A DNA stretch of 64,000 bases, taken from assembly GCF_000424145.1 (NCBI RefSeq), contig NZ_AUJI01000010.1, positions 175,328-239,327 on the forward strand, read 5' to 3'. Origin of the DNA: Butyrivibrio sp. AC2005 (GTDB taxonomy: Bacteria > Bacillota > Clostridia > Lachnospirales > Lachnospiraceae). Under the pieces are notes generated by a model. It worked only from the letters and a program-made list of their open reading frames with translations. It searched no databases and had not been told where the DNA came from. A program made the translations under genes and the position numbers. Positions 1 through 8,284 of the stretch are shown one piece after another. Within the stretch, counting starts at the first letter, position 1, and each line of letters begins with the position of its first letter.

Positions 1-356
1 AATGTAGGCATACACAGAATAAGCTCATCCCCGGGATCCAAAAAAGCTGTTCCCATGGCATCGATCATTGCGCTTGATCCGCAGCCCGTTATCACATAAT
101 CGGTAGTAAGTCCAAAGGTCTTTGCTATGGCTTCCTTTAATTCCTTCTGTGTCCAGTCCGCATAAAGGTTAGAGGTTGCACTCGCCTCGCTGATTGCTTC
201 AAGTGCCTTGGGTGACATTCCAAATACATTTTCGTTAAGTCCCATGTGTCTTAACTTGGCAAAATCGATATTCCCCATCTTTCTGCTGGCACGCAGTGTC
301 TCAGGTTTTTCTCTAAGGGCCTTACATAATAAATTCTTAACTTCTGCAGTATTCAT
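1..356 (-). CDS. Class I/II aminotransferase, HisC-like (C-terminus outside window)
   Basis: Only the first 118 codons lie in the window; the gene runs off the left edge. The visible protein has the N-terminal arm of fold-type I PLP aminotransferases of the histidinol-phosphate type: LNENVFGMSPKAL near residue 40, then a YADWTQKEL segment and ITGCGSSAMIDAMG, the stretch that precedes PLP phosphate binding. The ATG has a strong GGAGGAG ribosome site 4 to 10 nt upstream. The catalytic lysine is beyond the edge. It is third in line after a MATE exporter and a D-2-hydroxyacid dehydrogenase on the same strand, with a REP-like palindrome in the gap. A role in making or using a 2-oxo acid is an inference; the substrate cannot be told. 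Confidence 0.8.
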   Translation of the reverse strand, partial: MNTAEVKNLLCKALREKPETLRASRKMGNIDFAKLRHMGLNENVFGMSPKALEAISEASATSNLYADWTQKELKEAIAKTFGLTTDYVITGCGSSAMIDAMGTAFLDPGDELILCMPT

Positions 357-385
357 ACGCTCCTCCTTCTTCAACTTGAACTATT

Positions 386-433
386 TCCCCTCATCCGTCA
401 GCTTCGCTGACACCTTCCCCCAATGGGGGAAGG
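386..433. repeat. REP-like GC-rich palindromic element (copy 1)
   Basis: CCCCTCATCCGTCAGC followed by TTCGCTGAC and then CCTTCCCCC/GGGGGAAGG form two adjacent hairpins. The same two-hairpin unit recurs at about eight other places in the window. This copy lies between the 2-hydroxyacid dehydrogenase stop and the aminotransferase start. Confidence 0.8.
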
Positions 434-494
434 CTAAGTTGTTTTTCTACACCCCTGAGTAAGGTATTTATGTAATTACACTTGTGAAATGCAT

Positions 495-1502
495 TTATGC
501 AACTACACTTGTAGGATGACCTTCCTTCCAGTTAAGGAAGTTTTCTCCTGCTATCATGATGCTTCTTATCTTTGCCTCTATCGGCATCCATGCAATATGC
601 TCTGTAATTCTCGTGTTCTGACACTTCATAAGCTCGCAGGGTTCTGTGAGAGGCTCTCCTGCTACTACATCAAGCCCTGCAGCGTATATCTTTCCGCTAT
701 CAAGTGCTTCCTTTAATGCCGCTTCATCAATGATTGCTCCTCTTGCTGTATTTATGAGGATCACCCCATCCTTCATTTTTGAGATGGCCTTTGCATCAAT
801 CAGATTCTTTGTCTCCGGAGTGAGCGGACAATGGATTGAAATGACATCACTCCTTTCCAGTACCTCATCAAGGCTAACCTGCTCGATTCCTTCATATTCA
901 GGACCGGTCTTCTTATGTCTGCTGTTTGCTACAACCTTCATCCCGAATCCCTTAGCCATCTTTGCCGCGCATAGACCTATATTTCCAAGTCCCACAACGC
1001 CAAAGGTCTTATTATAGAGTTCAATCTGTCTTGTGAACTGTCTTTTTCCTTCATTACCGGGCTCCCATTGTGTCACTCTGTAGAAATAATCGTTCTTACT
1101 TATGTTGTGACAGATATCCATCAGTAGTGCCCAGGCGTATTCAGCTATTGTTGTGTCCCCATACACTGTATTTGTAACTGTACAATGATATTTATGACAC
1201 GCTTCCTCATCTATCTGCCCGAATCCATGAGCAAGAGTTGAAACATACTTTAGTCTGGGATGCTCCGAAAGGAGTTTTTCCGATATCATTCCATCCTGTA
1301 TCCACGCTCCTATAACTGCATCGTAATCAGAAACAGTTTTATCAAAGTCTCTCAGCTTCATGAAATCAATCCAGTCAACTTCGTCCGAAGGATCAAGCCT
1401 GTCAATAAGGGATTTTTCCCATAACCTCTCGAAAAATGCTTCATCAAAACCCGGTCCGTAGGTTGATTCCATAGATCTTTGTTTTACAATTGCTATTTTC
1501 AT
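495..1502 (-). CDS. D-2-hydroxyacid dehydrogenase family protein
   Basis: This 335-residue protein matches the NAD-dependent D-isomer 2-hydroxyacid dehydrogenases, which reversibly reduce a 2-oxo acid to the D-2-hydroxy acid. The Rossmann motif GLGNIG lies near residue 165. The catalytic Arg is in NTARGAI, followed by a Glu region (GLDVVAGEPL) and the catalytic His in TEHIAWMP. An upstream ATG would add 35 residues overlapping the preceding gene, but the chosen ATG has AGGAGG six nt upstream and begins with the usual MKIAIV strand. It starts 22 nt after the MATE gene stop, so the two are almost certainly co-transcribed. Phosphoglycerate, hydroxypyruvate and lactate-type enzymes share these motifs, so the substrate is unknown. 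Confidence 0.85.
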   Translation of the reverse strand: MKIAIVKQRSMESTYGPGFDEAFFERLWEKSLIDRLDPSDEVDWIDFMKLRDFDKTVSDYDAVIGAWIQDGMISEKLLSEHPRLKYVSTLAHGFGQIDEEACHKYHCTVTNTVYGDTTIAEYAWALLMDICHNISKNDYFYRVTQWEPGNEGKRQFTRQIELYNKTFGVVGLGNIGLCAAKMAKGFGMKVVANSRHKKTGPEYEGIEQVSLDEVLERSDVISIHCPLTPETKNLIDAKAISKMKDGVILINTARGAIIDEAALKEALDSGKIYAAGLDVVAGEPLTEPCELMKCQNTRITEHIAWMPIEAKIRSIMIAGENFLNWKEGHPTSVVA

Positions 1503-1524
1503 AACATTCCTCCTGTCAGATGTT

Positions 1525-2898
1525 TTATGATGCTGCAGCTGTTTTCTTATTTGGCATTTCTGAAACCCTGGCCTTAACAACTGCCTTTGTCTCCCATTTA
1601 TGTCCATGAAACCTGATTGTGTTCATAACTGCTCTGAAGGCCCAGTCTATTGTCATCGCTATCCACACTCCCAGGACTCCCATTCCAAGCCCTTTTGCGA
1701 TTATGTATGCAAAACCTATTCTGAATACCCACATTGATACGATGCTAGTGGTCATTGTATACTTCGCATCCCCTGCACTTCGAAGCACGCTTGCGATCGT
1801 AAATGACAGCGGCCAGATGGCCATGCAACAGATGCTGTGGTATCTGATGAGCTGTACCGCATAATGTGTTCCAAGGTCTGTAAGGTTATACATACCTGCG
1901 ATATTTCTTGCTATCAGGAAAAGCACTATATTCAGTGTTATCAAAAATGCGTAGGTTACTTTCAAAAGCTTTTTTACATATCCTCTTGCCAGGTCATATC
2001 TCCCTGCTCCTACGCACTGTCCTACTACTGTTACAAGTGCAAGTCCCATCGCCGAGCCCGGAATGTCTGCCAGCATTTCCACTGTATTGGCGCAGGCATT
2101 TGCGGCAATTGCAGCTGTTCCAAAACTGGATATAAGAGATTGTGTAAGGAGTTTTCCAACCTGGAACATACTGTTTTCCATTGCCTGCGGTACTCCGATT
2201 GATAAAACCTTTTTCAACATCGAAGGATGCCATCCAAATCTGAAGTACTTGTCTATATGAACCGGAAGTGTTGGCTTCCTTATCATTGTCATAATTACTG
2301 TCGCTGCAACTGCTCTTGATACGAGAGTCGCATATGCTACACCGGAAACCTGCATTCCCATTTTGAATACCAGGATGTAGTTCAGTGTAATGTTGATGCC
2401 ATTCATTATCGCTGACATTATCATTGAGATATGTGCGTTATTCATTACTCTGAAAAGTGCCGCCCCTGCGTTATAAGTGGCAAGAAACGGAAACGAACAG
2501 GCCACTATGTAAAAGTAAGTAACAGCATTTTTCATAACCAGCTCATCAACATTTCCGTATATAAGTCCCAACACCTGTCTGTTAAAGAGTAGTGCCACTG
2601 CTGTGAGTACCCCTGAAATAAGGATACAGATAAGCATCTGCTGGTTAGCTCCTTCACAGGCCTTTTTCTCATCTCCCGCTCCTATAAGCTGTGCTACAAC
2701 AACCGATCCGCCGGAAGCCATTGCTGCGAAGGCCATTATCAGAAGTACACATATTGAATTTACAAGTGATATTCCTGAGACAGCTTCTTCACCGGCTCCC
2801 GATACCATGATCATGTCAGCCATACCTACTGTTACTGCCAGGAGCTGTTCTATAACCATTGGGATGATCAGCTTCATTAGTTTTTCTCTGCTAAACAT
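1525..2898 (-). CDS. MATE family multidrug/metabolite efflux transporter
   Basis: The protein is 457 residues with about twelve hydrophobic segments and the two-fold repeated bundle of MATE transporters, membrane antiporters that export organic cations or metabolites using Na+ or H+. It opens directly in membrane-flanking sequence (LMKLIIPMVIEQLLAV), as MATE proteins do, and has the ANACANTVEMLADIPGSAMG stretch typical of the second half. A GGAGG site precedes the ATG. It is first in a transcript with a 2-hydroxyacid dehydrogenase and an aminotransferase. Its promoter overlaps the stop codon of the upstream HisC-like gene. Export of a hydroxy or oxo acid product is a guess from context; drug export is equally possible. 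Confidence 0.88.
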   Translation of the reverse strand: MFSREKLMKLIIPMVIEQLLAVTVGMADMIMVSGAGEEAVSGISLVNSICVLLIMAFAAMASGGSVVVAQLIGAGDEKKACEGANQQMLICILISGVLTAVALLFNRQVLGLIYGNVDELVMKNAVTYFYIVACSFPFLATYNAGAALFRVMNNAHISMIMSAIMNGINITLNYILVFKMGMQVSGVAYATLVSRAVAATVIMTMIRKPTLPVHIDKYFRFGWHPSMLKKVLSIGVPQAMENSMFQVGKLLTQSLISSFGTAAIAANACANTVEMLADIPGSAMGLALVTVVGQCVGAGRYDLARGYVKKLLKVTYAFLITLNIVLFLIARNIAGMYNLTDLGTHYAVQLIRYHSICCMAIWPLSFTIASVLRSAGDAKYTMTTSIVSMWVFRIGFAYIIAKGLGMGVLGVWIAMTIDWAFRAVMNTIRFHGHKWETKAVVKARVSEMPNKKTAAAS

Positions 2899-2942
2899 TT
2901 ATCTGCTCTCCTCCCTGTCATTTTTTCTTATTAAACGAAAAC

Positions 2943-2972
2943 AGGCGCCGGAATTATTTATTTCCGACGCCT
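2943..2972 (-). promoter_or_regulatory. Leader hairpin of the MATE transcript, attenuator-like
   Basis: On the minus strand AGGCGTCGGAA pairs with TTCCGGCGCCT around a 7-nt loop, followed by GTTTTCG. It lies about 13 nt after the predicted transcription start and 45 nt before the ATG, so it is inside the 5' leader. Two other leaders in this locus carry hairpins with the same GGCG/CGCC base. Confidence 0.6.
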
Positions 2973-2991
2973 TTGTCTTTGCTATGGGTGT

Positions 2992-3058
2992 ATTATATTG
3001 GCATCTGTTTTATAAGACAAATACCTGTTGATTTATACCTTATAATATTTTTGTTATA
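2992..3058 (-). promoter_or_regulatory. Promoter of the MATE operon with a LysR-style box
   Basis: TTGTCT (3015-3020) and TATAAT (2992-2997) are 17 bp apart on the minus strand. A 42-bp motif at 3017-3058 abuts the -35 box. It contains ATAAC-N6-ATTAT and GTATAAATCAACAGGTAT and is nearly identical to the motif before the HisC-like gene (4276-4317). Dyads of this ATAA/TTAT form are typical of LysR-type regulators. The motif overlaps the stop codon of the HisC-like gene. Confidence 0.65.
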
Positions 3059-4145
3059 CCGCTTTCTTTTGGTAACGCATAAGGTATTTTGAGAGCGCTG
3101 TTAAGAACTGCTTATTCTGCCACGGTAATCCTATACTTACCCGGATGTATTCCTCTGAAAAGTATCTTATGAATACTCCCTGAGACTCCAGAAAATCCAT
3201 GCAGTCCTTAGTATCACAGTGCGGCGCAAAATAAATGAAACTTGTAGAGCTTGGAACTACTGTAATTCCCAGCTTTTCCATTTCTCTGGTAAGATATTCA
3301 CGCTGGGTAGAGTTATTTTCCTTAGCCGCATTATAGTATTCAATATCATCAAGAGCTGCTGCCGCTCCCGCTGCACCTATTCTGTTTGGCCCCATGGCAA
3401 CAGCTCCAAGGCACTCCGTAACCTCTGCATTAGCTATGGCATAGCCGACTCTGCAGCCCGCAAGTCCGTATATTTTTGAAAAGGTTCTTAGAACAATAAG
3501 ATTCCTTCCATCCTCTACCATCTTCATAGCACTTGGATATGACTCATCAGATACCCAGTCAATATATGCTTCATCCACTACTGTAATCACATGTTCCGGT
3601 ACCTTTTTTATAAAGTCAAAAAGCTTTTCTGCATCCAAAAGCGTACCCGTCGGATTATTGGGATTGCAGATAAAAATAAGCTTGGTCTTATCTGTGATAG
3701 CATCATAAATCTTATCCAGGTCCGTGCTTACTCCGTCATCAGCCTCCACTTCAACAAGCTTTGCACCAAATCTTCCCGGCAGCATGTAATAAGCCATGTA
3801 TGTCGGAGAGCAGACAAGCATCTCATCGTCCGGATTAAGGAAAGCTTCTCCGATAGCACCAATTCCACTTCCGGATCCGTGATAGACAGATACACATTCC
3901 ACAGGAAGTCCCACATGCTCTGATATTTTCTTCTTAAGTCTCTGTATGGTCTCCATAGGATACAGATGTCCCAAACCAAGCTCTGCTGTCATGGCCATAA
4001 CCGCCTTAGGTCCCGGCCCCATCTGGTTCTCATTCGCATTAAGCTTAACAATAGGCATGGACAAATCCGGTTGCAGCTGCTTTCCACCCGCAACATATGC
4101 CCTGAAATTCCTAAGTGACTCTCTCATCAAATCCCTTGTTGTCAT
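3054..4145 (-). CDS. HisC-like PLP-dependent aminotransferase
   Basis: This 363-residue fold-type I aminotransferase resembles histidinol-phosphate/aromatic aminotransferases. Visible marks are KLNANENQMGPGP near the N-terminus, HGSGSGIGAIGEAFL, FICNPNNPTG (PLP ring pocket), VVDEAYIDW and TFSKIYGLAGCRVGYA, whose Lys should form the Schiff base. No other his gene is nearby, so histidine synthesis is not implied. An ATG 14 codons upstream exists, but the chosen ATG has AAGGAG eight nt upstream. It has its own promoter, a LysR-style box and a leader hairpin, and lies between sdaAA and a MATE exporter. Use of serine or another small amino acid as amino donor is inferred from context only. Confidence 0.85.
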   Translation of the reverse strand: MTTRDLMRESLRNFRAYVAGGKQLQPDLSMPIVKLNANENQMGPGPKAVMAMTAELGLGHLYPMETIQRLKKKISEHVGLPVECVSVYHGSGSGIGAIGEAFLNPDDEMLVCSPTYMAYYMLPGRFGAKLVEVEADDGVSTDLDKIYDAITDKTKLIFICNPNNPTGTLLDAEKLFDFIKKVPEHVITVVDEAYIDWVSDESYPSAMKMVEDGRNLIVLRTFSKIYGLAGCRVGYAIANAEVTECLGAVAMGPNRIGAAGAAAALDDIEYYNAAKENNSTQREYLTREMEKLGITVVPSSTSFIYFAPHCDTKDCMDFLESQGVFIRYFSEEYIRVSIGLPWQNKQFLTALSKYLMRYQKKAV

Positions 4146-4200
4146 AATTAACTCTCCTTTCCTAACTCTTTTCATATATCCTTCCATTTAAAAATGCAAA

Positions 4201-4231
4201 AAGGCGCAATCTCTTACTGAGATCACGCCTT
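4201..4231 (-). promoter_or_regulatory. Leader hairpin of the HisC-like gene, attenuator-like
   Basis: AAGGCGTGATCTC pairs with GAGATTGCGCCTT on the minus strand and is followed by TTTGCATTTTT, which looks like an intrinsic terminator. It starts about 12 nt after the predicted transcription start and ends 55 nt before the chosen ATG, so it could stop transcripts before the gene. Confidence 0.6.
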
Positions 4232-4249
4232 CGCATCTGTAATGCTTGT

Positions 4250-4317
4250 ATTATAGTTAGCAAAACAAATGAAAAACAAATATCTGTTTTTTTATACCTC
4301 ATAACTTTTTTGTTATA
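4250..4317 (-). promoter_or_regulatory. Promoter of the HisC-like gene with a LysR-style box
   Basis: TTGTTT (4274-4279) and TATAAT (4250-4255) are separated by 18 bp. The 42-bp motif at 4276-4317 contains the dyad ATAAC-N6-GTTAT and a second half-box GTATAAAAAAACAGATAT touching the -35. It matches the motif at 3017-3058 at about four positions out of five, suggesting one activator controls both. Confidence 0.65.
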
Positions 4318-4350
4318 GGTTATTTTTCCCCTTAGAATAAAATTTATAAG

Positions 4351-5220
4351 TTATTGTTTTTCCTGCTGACAAAAAATCTTCCTGGCTGACTCCGTTGTTG
4401 CGAGTCCTCCCTTTCCGGTCTCCTTTATATCAGGTGCCATCTCATTCCCGATCCTTCTCATGCTGTCAATTACATCATCAGGTGAGATAACACTTTTTAT
4501 TCCCGCAAGTGCAAGCTGAGCTGACGCCACAGCATTTACAGCTCCATGAGAATTTCTCTTAACGCAGGGGACTTCCACCAGTCCTCCAACAGGATCACAG
4601 GAAAGACCCAGCATATTTTTAAGTGCCAGAGCCAGTGCGTTGACTACCGCAGAGTTATCCCCACCCTGCAGATATGCAAGTGCTCCTGCTGCCATAGCAG
4701 ATGCCGTTCCTATCTCTGCCTGGCATCCCCCATAGGCTCCGGATATACTCGCATTTTCTCCGATCACCTTGCCGATTCCGGCTGCCACGTAAAGCGCCCT
4801 TATCATTTCTTCCTTTGAGCAGTTCCCATATTCTTCATAGCTTATAAGAATTGCAGGCAGAACTCCGCAGGAACCGGCTGTTGGCGCAGCAACTATTCTC
4901 TTCATGCAGGCGTTGGATTCACCCATTTTTATTGCTCTTGCCATTACGGTTCCAAGAAAGTCACCGCACAGATTTTTCCCGGATGCATTGTACTCATCCA
5001 GAAGACTGCCATTCCCTCCGCTCATTCCACTTGCAGATTTAAGCTTCCCGTCATATTTGGAATCAGCATCCTTCATGGCGTCATACATCTGTTCCATATC
5101 CTGTAATGATTCTTCCGCAGATACATTTCTGCTCTCCATGTCTGCTTCAAGTACAATTTCCCAAAATTGTTTTTTCTGCTCCTTAGCCTGCTGCAATATA
5201 TCTGCTATAGATTTATACAT
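4351..5220 (-). CDS. sdaAA: L-serine dehydratase, iron-sulfur-dependent, alpha subunit
   Basis: With the beta subunit this enzyme deaminates L-serine to pyruvate and ammonia using a [4Fe-4S] cluster. The 289-residue protein has the family's cysteine motifs CMKRIVAAPTAGSCGVLPA, GLSCDPVGGLVEVPCVKRN and the GAYGGCQAEIG loop, which supply cluster ligands. Length is normal for the separate alpha subunit. The ATG lies 5 nt after the sdaAB stop with AGAGGA upstream, so the two are translationally coupled. The next gene downstream starts from its own promoter. Firmicutes and Clostridia normally carry the two-chain form seen here. Confidence 0.95.
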   Translation of the reverse strand: MYKSIADILQQAKEQKKQFWEIVLEADMESRNVSAEESLQDMEQMYDAMKDADSKYDGKLKSASGMSGGNGSLLDEYNASGKNLCGDFLGTVMARAIKMGESNACMKRIVAAPTAGSCGVLPAILISYEEYGNCSKEEMIRALYVAAGIGKVIGENASISGAYGGCQAEIGTASAMAAGALAYLQGGDNSAVVNALALALKNMLGLSCDPVGGLVEVPCVKRNSHGAVNAVASAQLALAGIKSVISPDDVIDSMRRIGNEMAPDIKETGKGGLATTESARKIFCQQEKQ

Positions 5221-5225
5221 GTCTT

Positions 5226-5891
5226 TTATCCTCTTATGCCTTCAAAATAAGTAACTTTAAGAACACCTTCGCTTTTCTTTAGCCAGTTGATTCCATCCTC
5301 AGGTATCTCCTGGTCACATTCCACTACCATAACAGCCATTCCGCCTCTACTGTCACGATATAGCTGCATGGTCGCAATATTCACAAGCTTATGCGACAGC
5401 ATCGAGGTAACCTCCGACACATGTCCCGGCTGGTCAAGGTTATGAACTATAAGTGTGGGGAATTCTCCGGAGAAATTGGTAGCTATTCCATCTATCTTGG
5501 CAATGTTTATTTTCCCCCCGCCTATGGATTCCCCAACAATATCTATGGTACTTCCGCTCTCACCTGTTAAAATCATCTGTACGGAATTGGGGTGGGCATC
5601 CACCAGCTTTGCCTCACCGAACTCAATTTTCATGCCTTCTTCCGCTGCCATCTCAAGACTCTTCGAAAGTCTGTAGTCATCCGGTGTCATACCAAGAAGT
5701 CCTGCAACCAGAGCCTTATCTGTTCCATGTCCCTTACCGGTATCCATGAATGAGCCATAAAGAAGGATTTTTGCCTCATTTATTTTTTCTCCAAGAAGCT
5801 TTCCTGCGATAAATCCTATTCTGGCAGCCCCTGCTGTATGCGAGCTTGATGGTCCTACCATCACAGGGCCTATAATATCAAATAATTCCAA
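5226..5891 (-). CDS. sdaAB: L-serine dehydratase, iron-sulfur-dependent, beta subunit
   Basis: This is the 221-residue regulatory/structural partner of SdaAA. It opens with the family signature IGPVMVGPSSSHTAGAARIG and ends in an ACT-like ligand-binding domain (about residue 145 onward, beginning TLIVHNLDQPGHVSEVTSML). The start is TTG at 5889-5891, chosen because GGAGG lies 8 nt upstream and no ATG fits the conserved N-terminus. A TTG start may lower expression. The gene leads the sdaAB-sdaAA pair, has a clear promoter with an embedded palindrome, and its mRNA would begin with a stem-loop. Confidence 0.95.
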   Translation of the reverse strand: MELFDIIGPVMVGPSSSHTAGAARIGFIAGKLLGEKINEAKILLYGSFMDTGKGHGTDKALVAGLLGMTPDDYRLSKSLEMAAEEGMKIEFGEAKLVDAHPNSVQMILTGESGSTIDIVGESIGGGKINIAKIDGIATNFSGEFPTLIVHNLDQPGHVSEVTSMLSHKLVNIATMQLYRDSRGGMAVMVVECDQEIPEDGINWLKKSEGVLKVTYFEGIRG

Positions 5892-5915
5892 AGCCTATTC
5901 CTCCCTAAGGCAACA

Positions 5916-5954
5916 AAAGGCGCTGTAAATCCAATAAAGATTACATACGCCTTT
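5916..5954 (-). promoter_or_regulatory. 5'-terminal hairpin of the sdaAB transcript
   Basis: AAAGGCG and CGCCTTT close a hairpin whose inner arms TGTAATC/GATTTACA also pair. It begins about 4 nt after the predicted transcription start, is followed by TGTTGCC, and ends 24 nt before the TTG start. Its outer stem matches the hairpins at 4201-4231 and 2943-2972. Confidence 0.6.
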
Positions 5955-5964
5955 GTTTTAGTTG

Positions 5965-5994
5965 ATTATATGGCTTACAGTAAGCCACTCACAA
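5965..5994 (-). promoter_or_regulatory. sdaAB promoter with a 17-bp palindrome in the spacer
   Basis: TTGTGA (5989-5994) and TATAAT (5965-5970) are 18 bp apart on the minus strand. The spacer is filled by the perfect palindrome TGGCTTACTGTAAGCCA (5971-5987). A dyad in this position is a likely operator. It could also act as a weak terminator hairpin for glnN, although no T-run follows. Confidence 0.65.
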
Positions 5995-6016
5995 TATGAA
6001 AATTTATTTTTCTGCA

Positions 6017-8128
6017 TTAGCCTTCAAAAAGAAGATCTGCATATGTCGGGAACGGCCAGTCATTTTTATCGACAAGCATCTCAAGCTTATCGGCAGGAGT
6101 CCTGAGTGCTGTCATTGCAGGAACTACCTTATCCTTACAATAATATGCTCTCTCTCTGGGCTCAGCTATGCTTCTGGCCTTCTCCTCTTCCTTATTGAGC
6201 TCATCAAGTGCCTTCTTCATGGCACCGAGTTCCTTTGTAACCTCTGTAAGCTCACTTGTCATTACTGATACATCGCAGCCTGCTGCCTTAACTTCATTGA
6301 TATTTGCAGCAAGTCCTCCTGCATATTTCATAACTGCAGGGATGATCTGCTTGCTGGCCATATCAATCATTGTAAGCGCTTCAATATTTATAGTCTTTGA
6401 GTAGGTCTCGAAGATGATCTCCTGACGTGACTCAAGCTCTGTCTTTGTAAATACGCCGAATTTCTTGTAAAGCTCAATTGCCTTATCGGTTGTAAGAACC
6501 TCAGCAGCTTCAATTGTGGAAGGAATGTTTGGAAGACCTCTTCTTTCCGCTTCCTTCTTCCACTCTTCAGAATATCCGTCACCATTAAAGATTACTCTCT
6601 GGTGATCTGTTAAATACTCCTTGATGATATCGTGTACTTCCATATCAAAATCGGAAGCCTTTTCAAGTCTGTCTGCTGCCTCACTGAATGCCTCTGCAAC
6701 AATTGTATTAAGAGCTGTATTTGAGCTTGCCATTGAATCGGATGATCCAACCATACGGAACTCAAACTTATTACCTGTAAATGCGAAGGGTGATGTACGG
6801 TTTCTGTCTGTAGCGTCCTTCTCAAATTCAGGTAGTGTGGAAACACCTGTCTTAAGCTTTCCGCCGCGCTTGGATCTCTTGGCTTCACCTGTCTCAATGA
6901 GCTGATGAACTACGTCCTCAAGCTGCTCTCCAAGGAAAATTGAAATAATTGCCGGAGGTGCCTCATCCGCACCAAGACGATGGTCGTTACCTACATCTGA
7001 TGCACTCTGTCTTAATAAGTCTGCATGTCTGTCAACAGCCTTAACTACGCAGGCAAGAACAAACAGGAACTGAATATTTTCATTAGGTGTATCACCGGGA
7101 TCAAGGAGATTAACTCCATTGTCCGTGCAAAGAGACCAGTTATCATGTTTACCGGAACCATTAACTCCCTGGAACGGCTTTTCATGAAGAAGGCATCTCA
7201 TGTTGTGGTGCTCCGCAACTCTCTTCATGGTCTCCATTATAATCTGGTTGTGATCTACAGCAATGTTGGCTGTCTCGTAAATAGGTGCAAGCTCGTGCTG
7301 ACCGGGAGCAACCTCGTTGTGCTGGGTTTTTCCGGGAACGCCAAGCTTCCAGAGCTCGTTGTTAAGGTCCTTCATGTACTCTCCGACGCGCTCTCTGATA
7401 ACGCCGAAGTAGTGATCCTCCATCTCCTGTCCCTTAGGGGGCTGAGCTCCAAAAAGTGTGCGGCCTGTAAAGATAAGGTCAGGACGCTGTAAACTCTTCT
7501 TCCAGTCTACAAGGAAGTACTCCTGCTCGGGACCAACAGATACGTTTACTTTCTTTGCCTCGGTATTTCCGAAAAGATGAACAATCCTCAAAGCCTGCTC
7601 ATTTACAGCCTCCATGGATCTGAGAAGAGGAGTCTTTTTATCAAGAGCCTCTCCGTTATATGAACAAAATGCGGTGGGTATGCAGAGCGTAACGCCTGCG
7701 CCTGTTTCCTTGAGGAATGCAGGGGATGTAATATCCCATGCGGTATAACCTCTTGCCTCGAATGTGGCACGAAGGCCGCCTGACGGGAAGGATGAAGCAT
7801 CGGGCTCACCCTTGATGAGATCTTTTCCCGAAAAAGATGTCATCATATGTCCGTCACCACGGGCACTTGTAATAAATGCATCGTGCTTCTCAGCAGTAAT
7901 ACCGGTAAGCGGCTGGAACCAGTGCGTATAGTGTGTAGCACCATTCTCCATCGCCCAGTTCTTCATCGCATTTGCAACAGCATCTGCAGAAGCAAGTGAG
8001 AGATCTCCGCCATTTTCCATGACCTGAATGACCTCTTTGTAGACACTCTTGGGAAGACGCTCGCGCATTTTCTCTAGTGTGAATACGTTTTTACCGAATA
8101 GTTCCTCAACCATGACCTGCTTACTCAT
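6017..8128 (-). CDS. glnN: Glutamine synthetase type III
   Basis: This 703-residue protein belongs to the large GSIII class, which makes glutamine from glutamate, ammonia and ATP. Visible markers include [44 protein letters not shown] and [19 protein letters not shown], the ATP, ammonium and glutamate-binding segments, and the long C-terminal helical region typical of GSIII. The upstream GTG would add two residues, but ATG at 8128 is preceded by GAGG at 5 nt. It stands alone with its own promoter and assimilates ammonia next to the ammonia-releasing serine dehydratase. Type III enzymes are common in Bacteroidetes, cyanobacteria and Lachnospiraceae. Confidence 0.96.
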   Translation of the reverse strand: MSKQVMVEELFGKNVFTLEKMRERLPKSVYKEVIQVMENGGDLSLASADAVANAMKNWAMENGATHYTHWFQPLTGITAEKHDAFITSARGDGHMMTSFSGKDLIKGEPDASSFPSGGLRATFEARGYTAWDITSPAFLKETGAGVTLCIPTAFCSYNGEALDKKTPLLRSMEAVNEQALRIVHLFGNTEAKKVNVSVGPEQEYFLVDWKKSLQRPDLIFTGRTLFGAQPPKGQEMEDHYFGVIRERVGEYMKDLNNELWKLGVPGKTQHNEVAPGQHELAPIYETANIAVDHNQIIMETMKRVAEHHNMRCLLHEKPFQGVNGSGKHDNWSLCTDNGVNLLDPGDTPNENIQFLFVLACVVKAVDRHADLLRQSASDVGNDHRLGADEAPPAIISIFLGEQLEDVVHQLIETGEAKRSKRGGKLKTGVSTLPEFEKDATDRNRTSPFAFTGNKFEFRMVGSSDSMASSNTALNTIVAEAFSEAADRLEKASDFDMEVHDIIKEYLTDHQRVIFNGDGYSEEWKKEAERRGLPNIPSTIEAAEVLTTDKAIELYKKFGVFTKTELESRQEIIFETYSKTINIEALTMIDMASKQIIPAVMKYAGGLAANINEVKAAGCDVSVMTSELTEVTKELGAMKKALDELNKEEEKARSIAEPRERAYYCKDKVVPAMTALRTPADKLEMLVDKNDWPFPTYADLLFEG

Positions 8129-8170
8129 ATACACCTCATTTTCTTTTTATAAAAAGTAATTTCGCCAATG

Positions 8171-8199
8171 ATTGTACTATATTCGTTCAAATTACACAA
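8171..8199 (-). promoter_or_regulatory. glnN promoter
   Basis: TTGTGT (8194-8199) and TACAAT (8171-8176) are 17 bp apart on the minus strand, about 43 nt upstream of the glnN ATG. No operator is obvious. Confidence 0.55.
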
Positions 8200-8206
8200 A
8201 CTAAAA

Positions 8207-8246
8207 ATCTCAGCAGGTAGTTTGTACCCGCTGAGACTTTTTGCTC
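8207..8246 (-). terminator. Intrinsic terminator after the trhP operon
   Basis: CTCAGCGGGTA pairs with TACCTGCTGAG around a short loop and is followed by ATTTTTAG on the minus strand. T-runs flank both sides, so it may work in both directions. It closes the long operon ending with the U32 gene. Confidence 0.8.
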
Positions 8247-8284
8247 AATTATTTGTGGTTTCAATTAAATCTAAAAACTATTTA

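Noticed and set aside
2943..2972. Terminator of the HisC-like gene
   Set aside because: The hairpin lies after the MATE promoter, so it belongs to the MATE leader; it may still stop read-through, but that is not its only position-compatible role.
4201..4231. T-box or large riboswitch before the HisC-like gene
   Set aside because: The leader between promoter and start codon is only about 100 nt and lacks T-box or known aptamer motifs; a simple hairpin is all that is seen.
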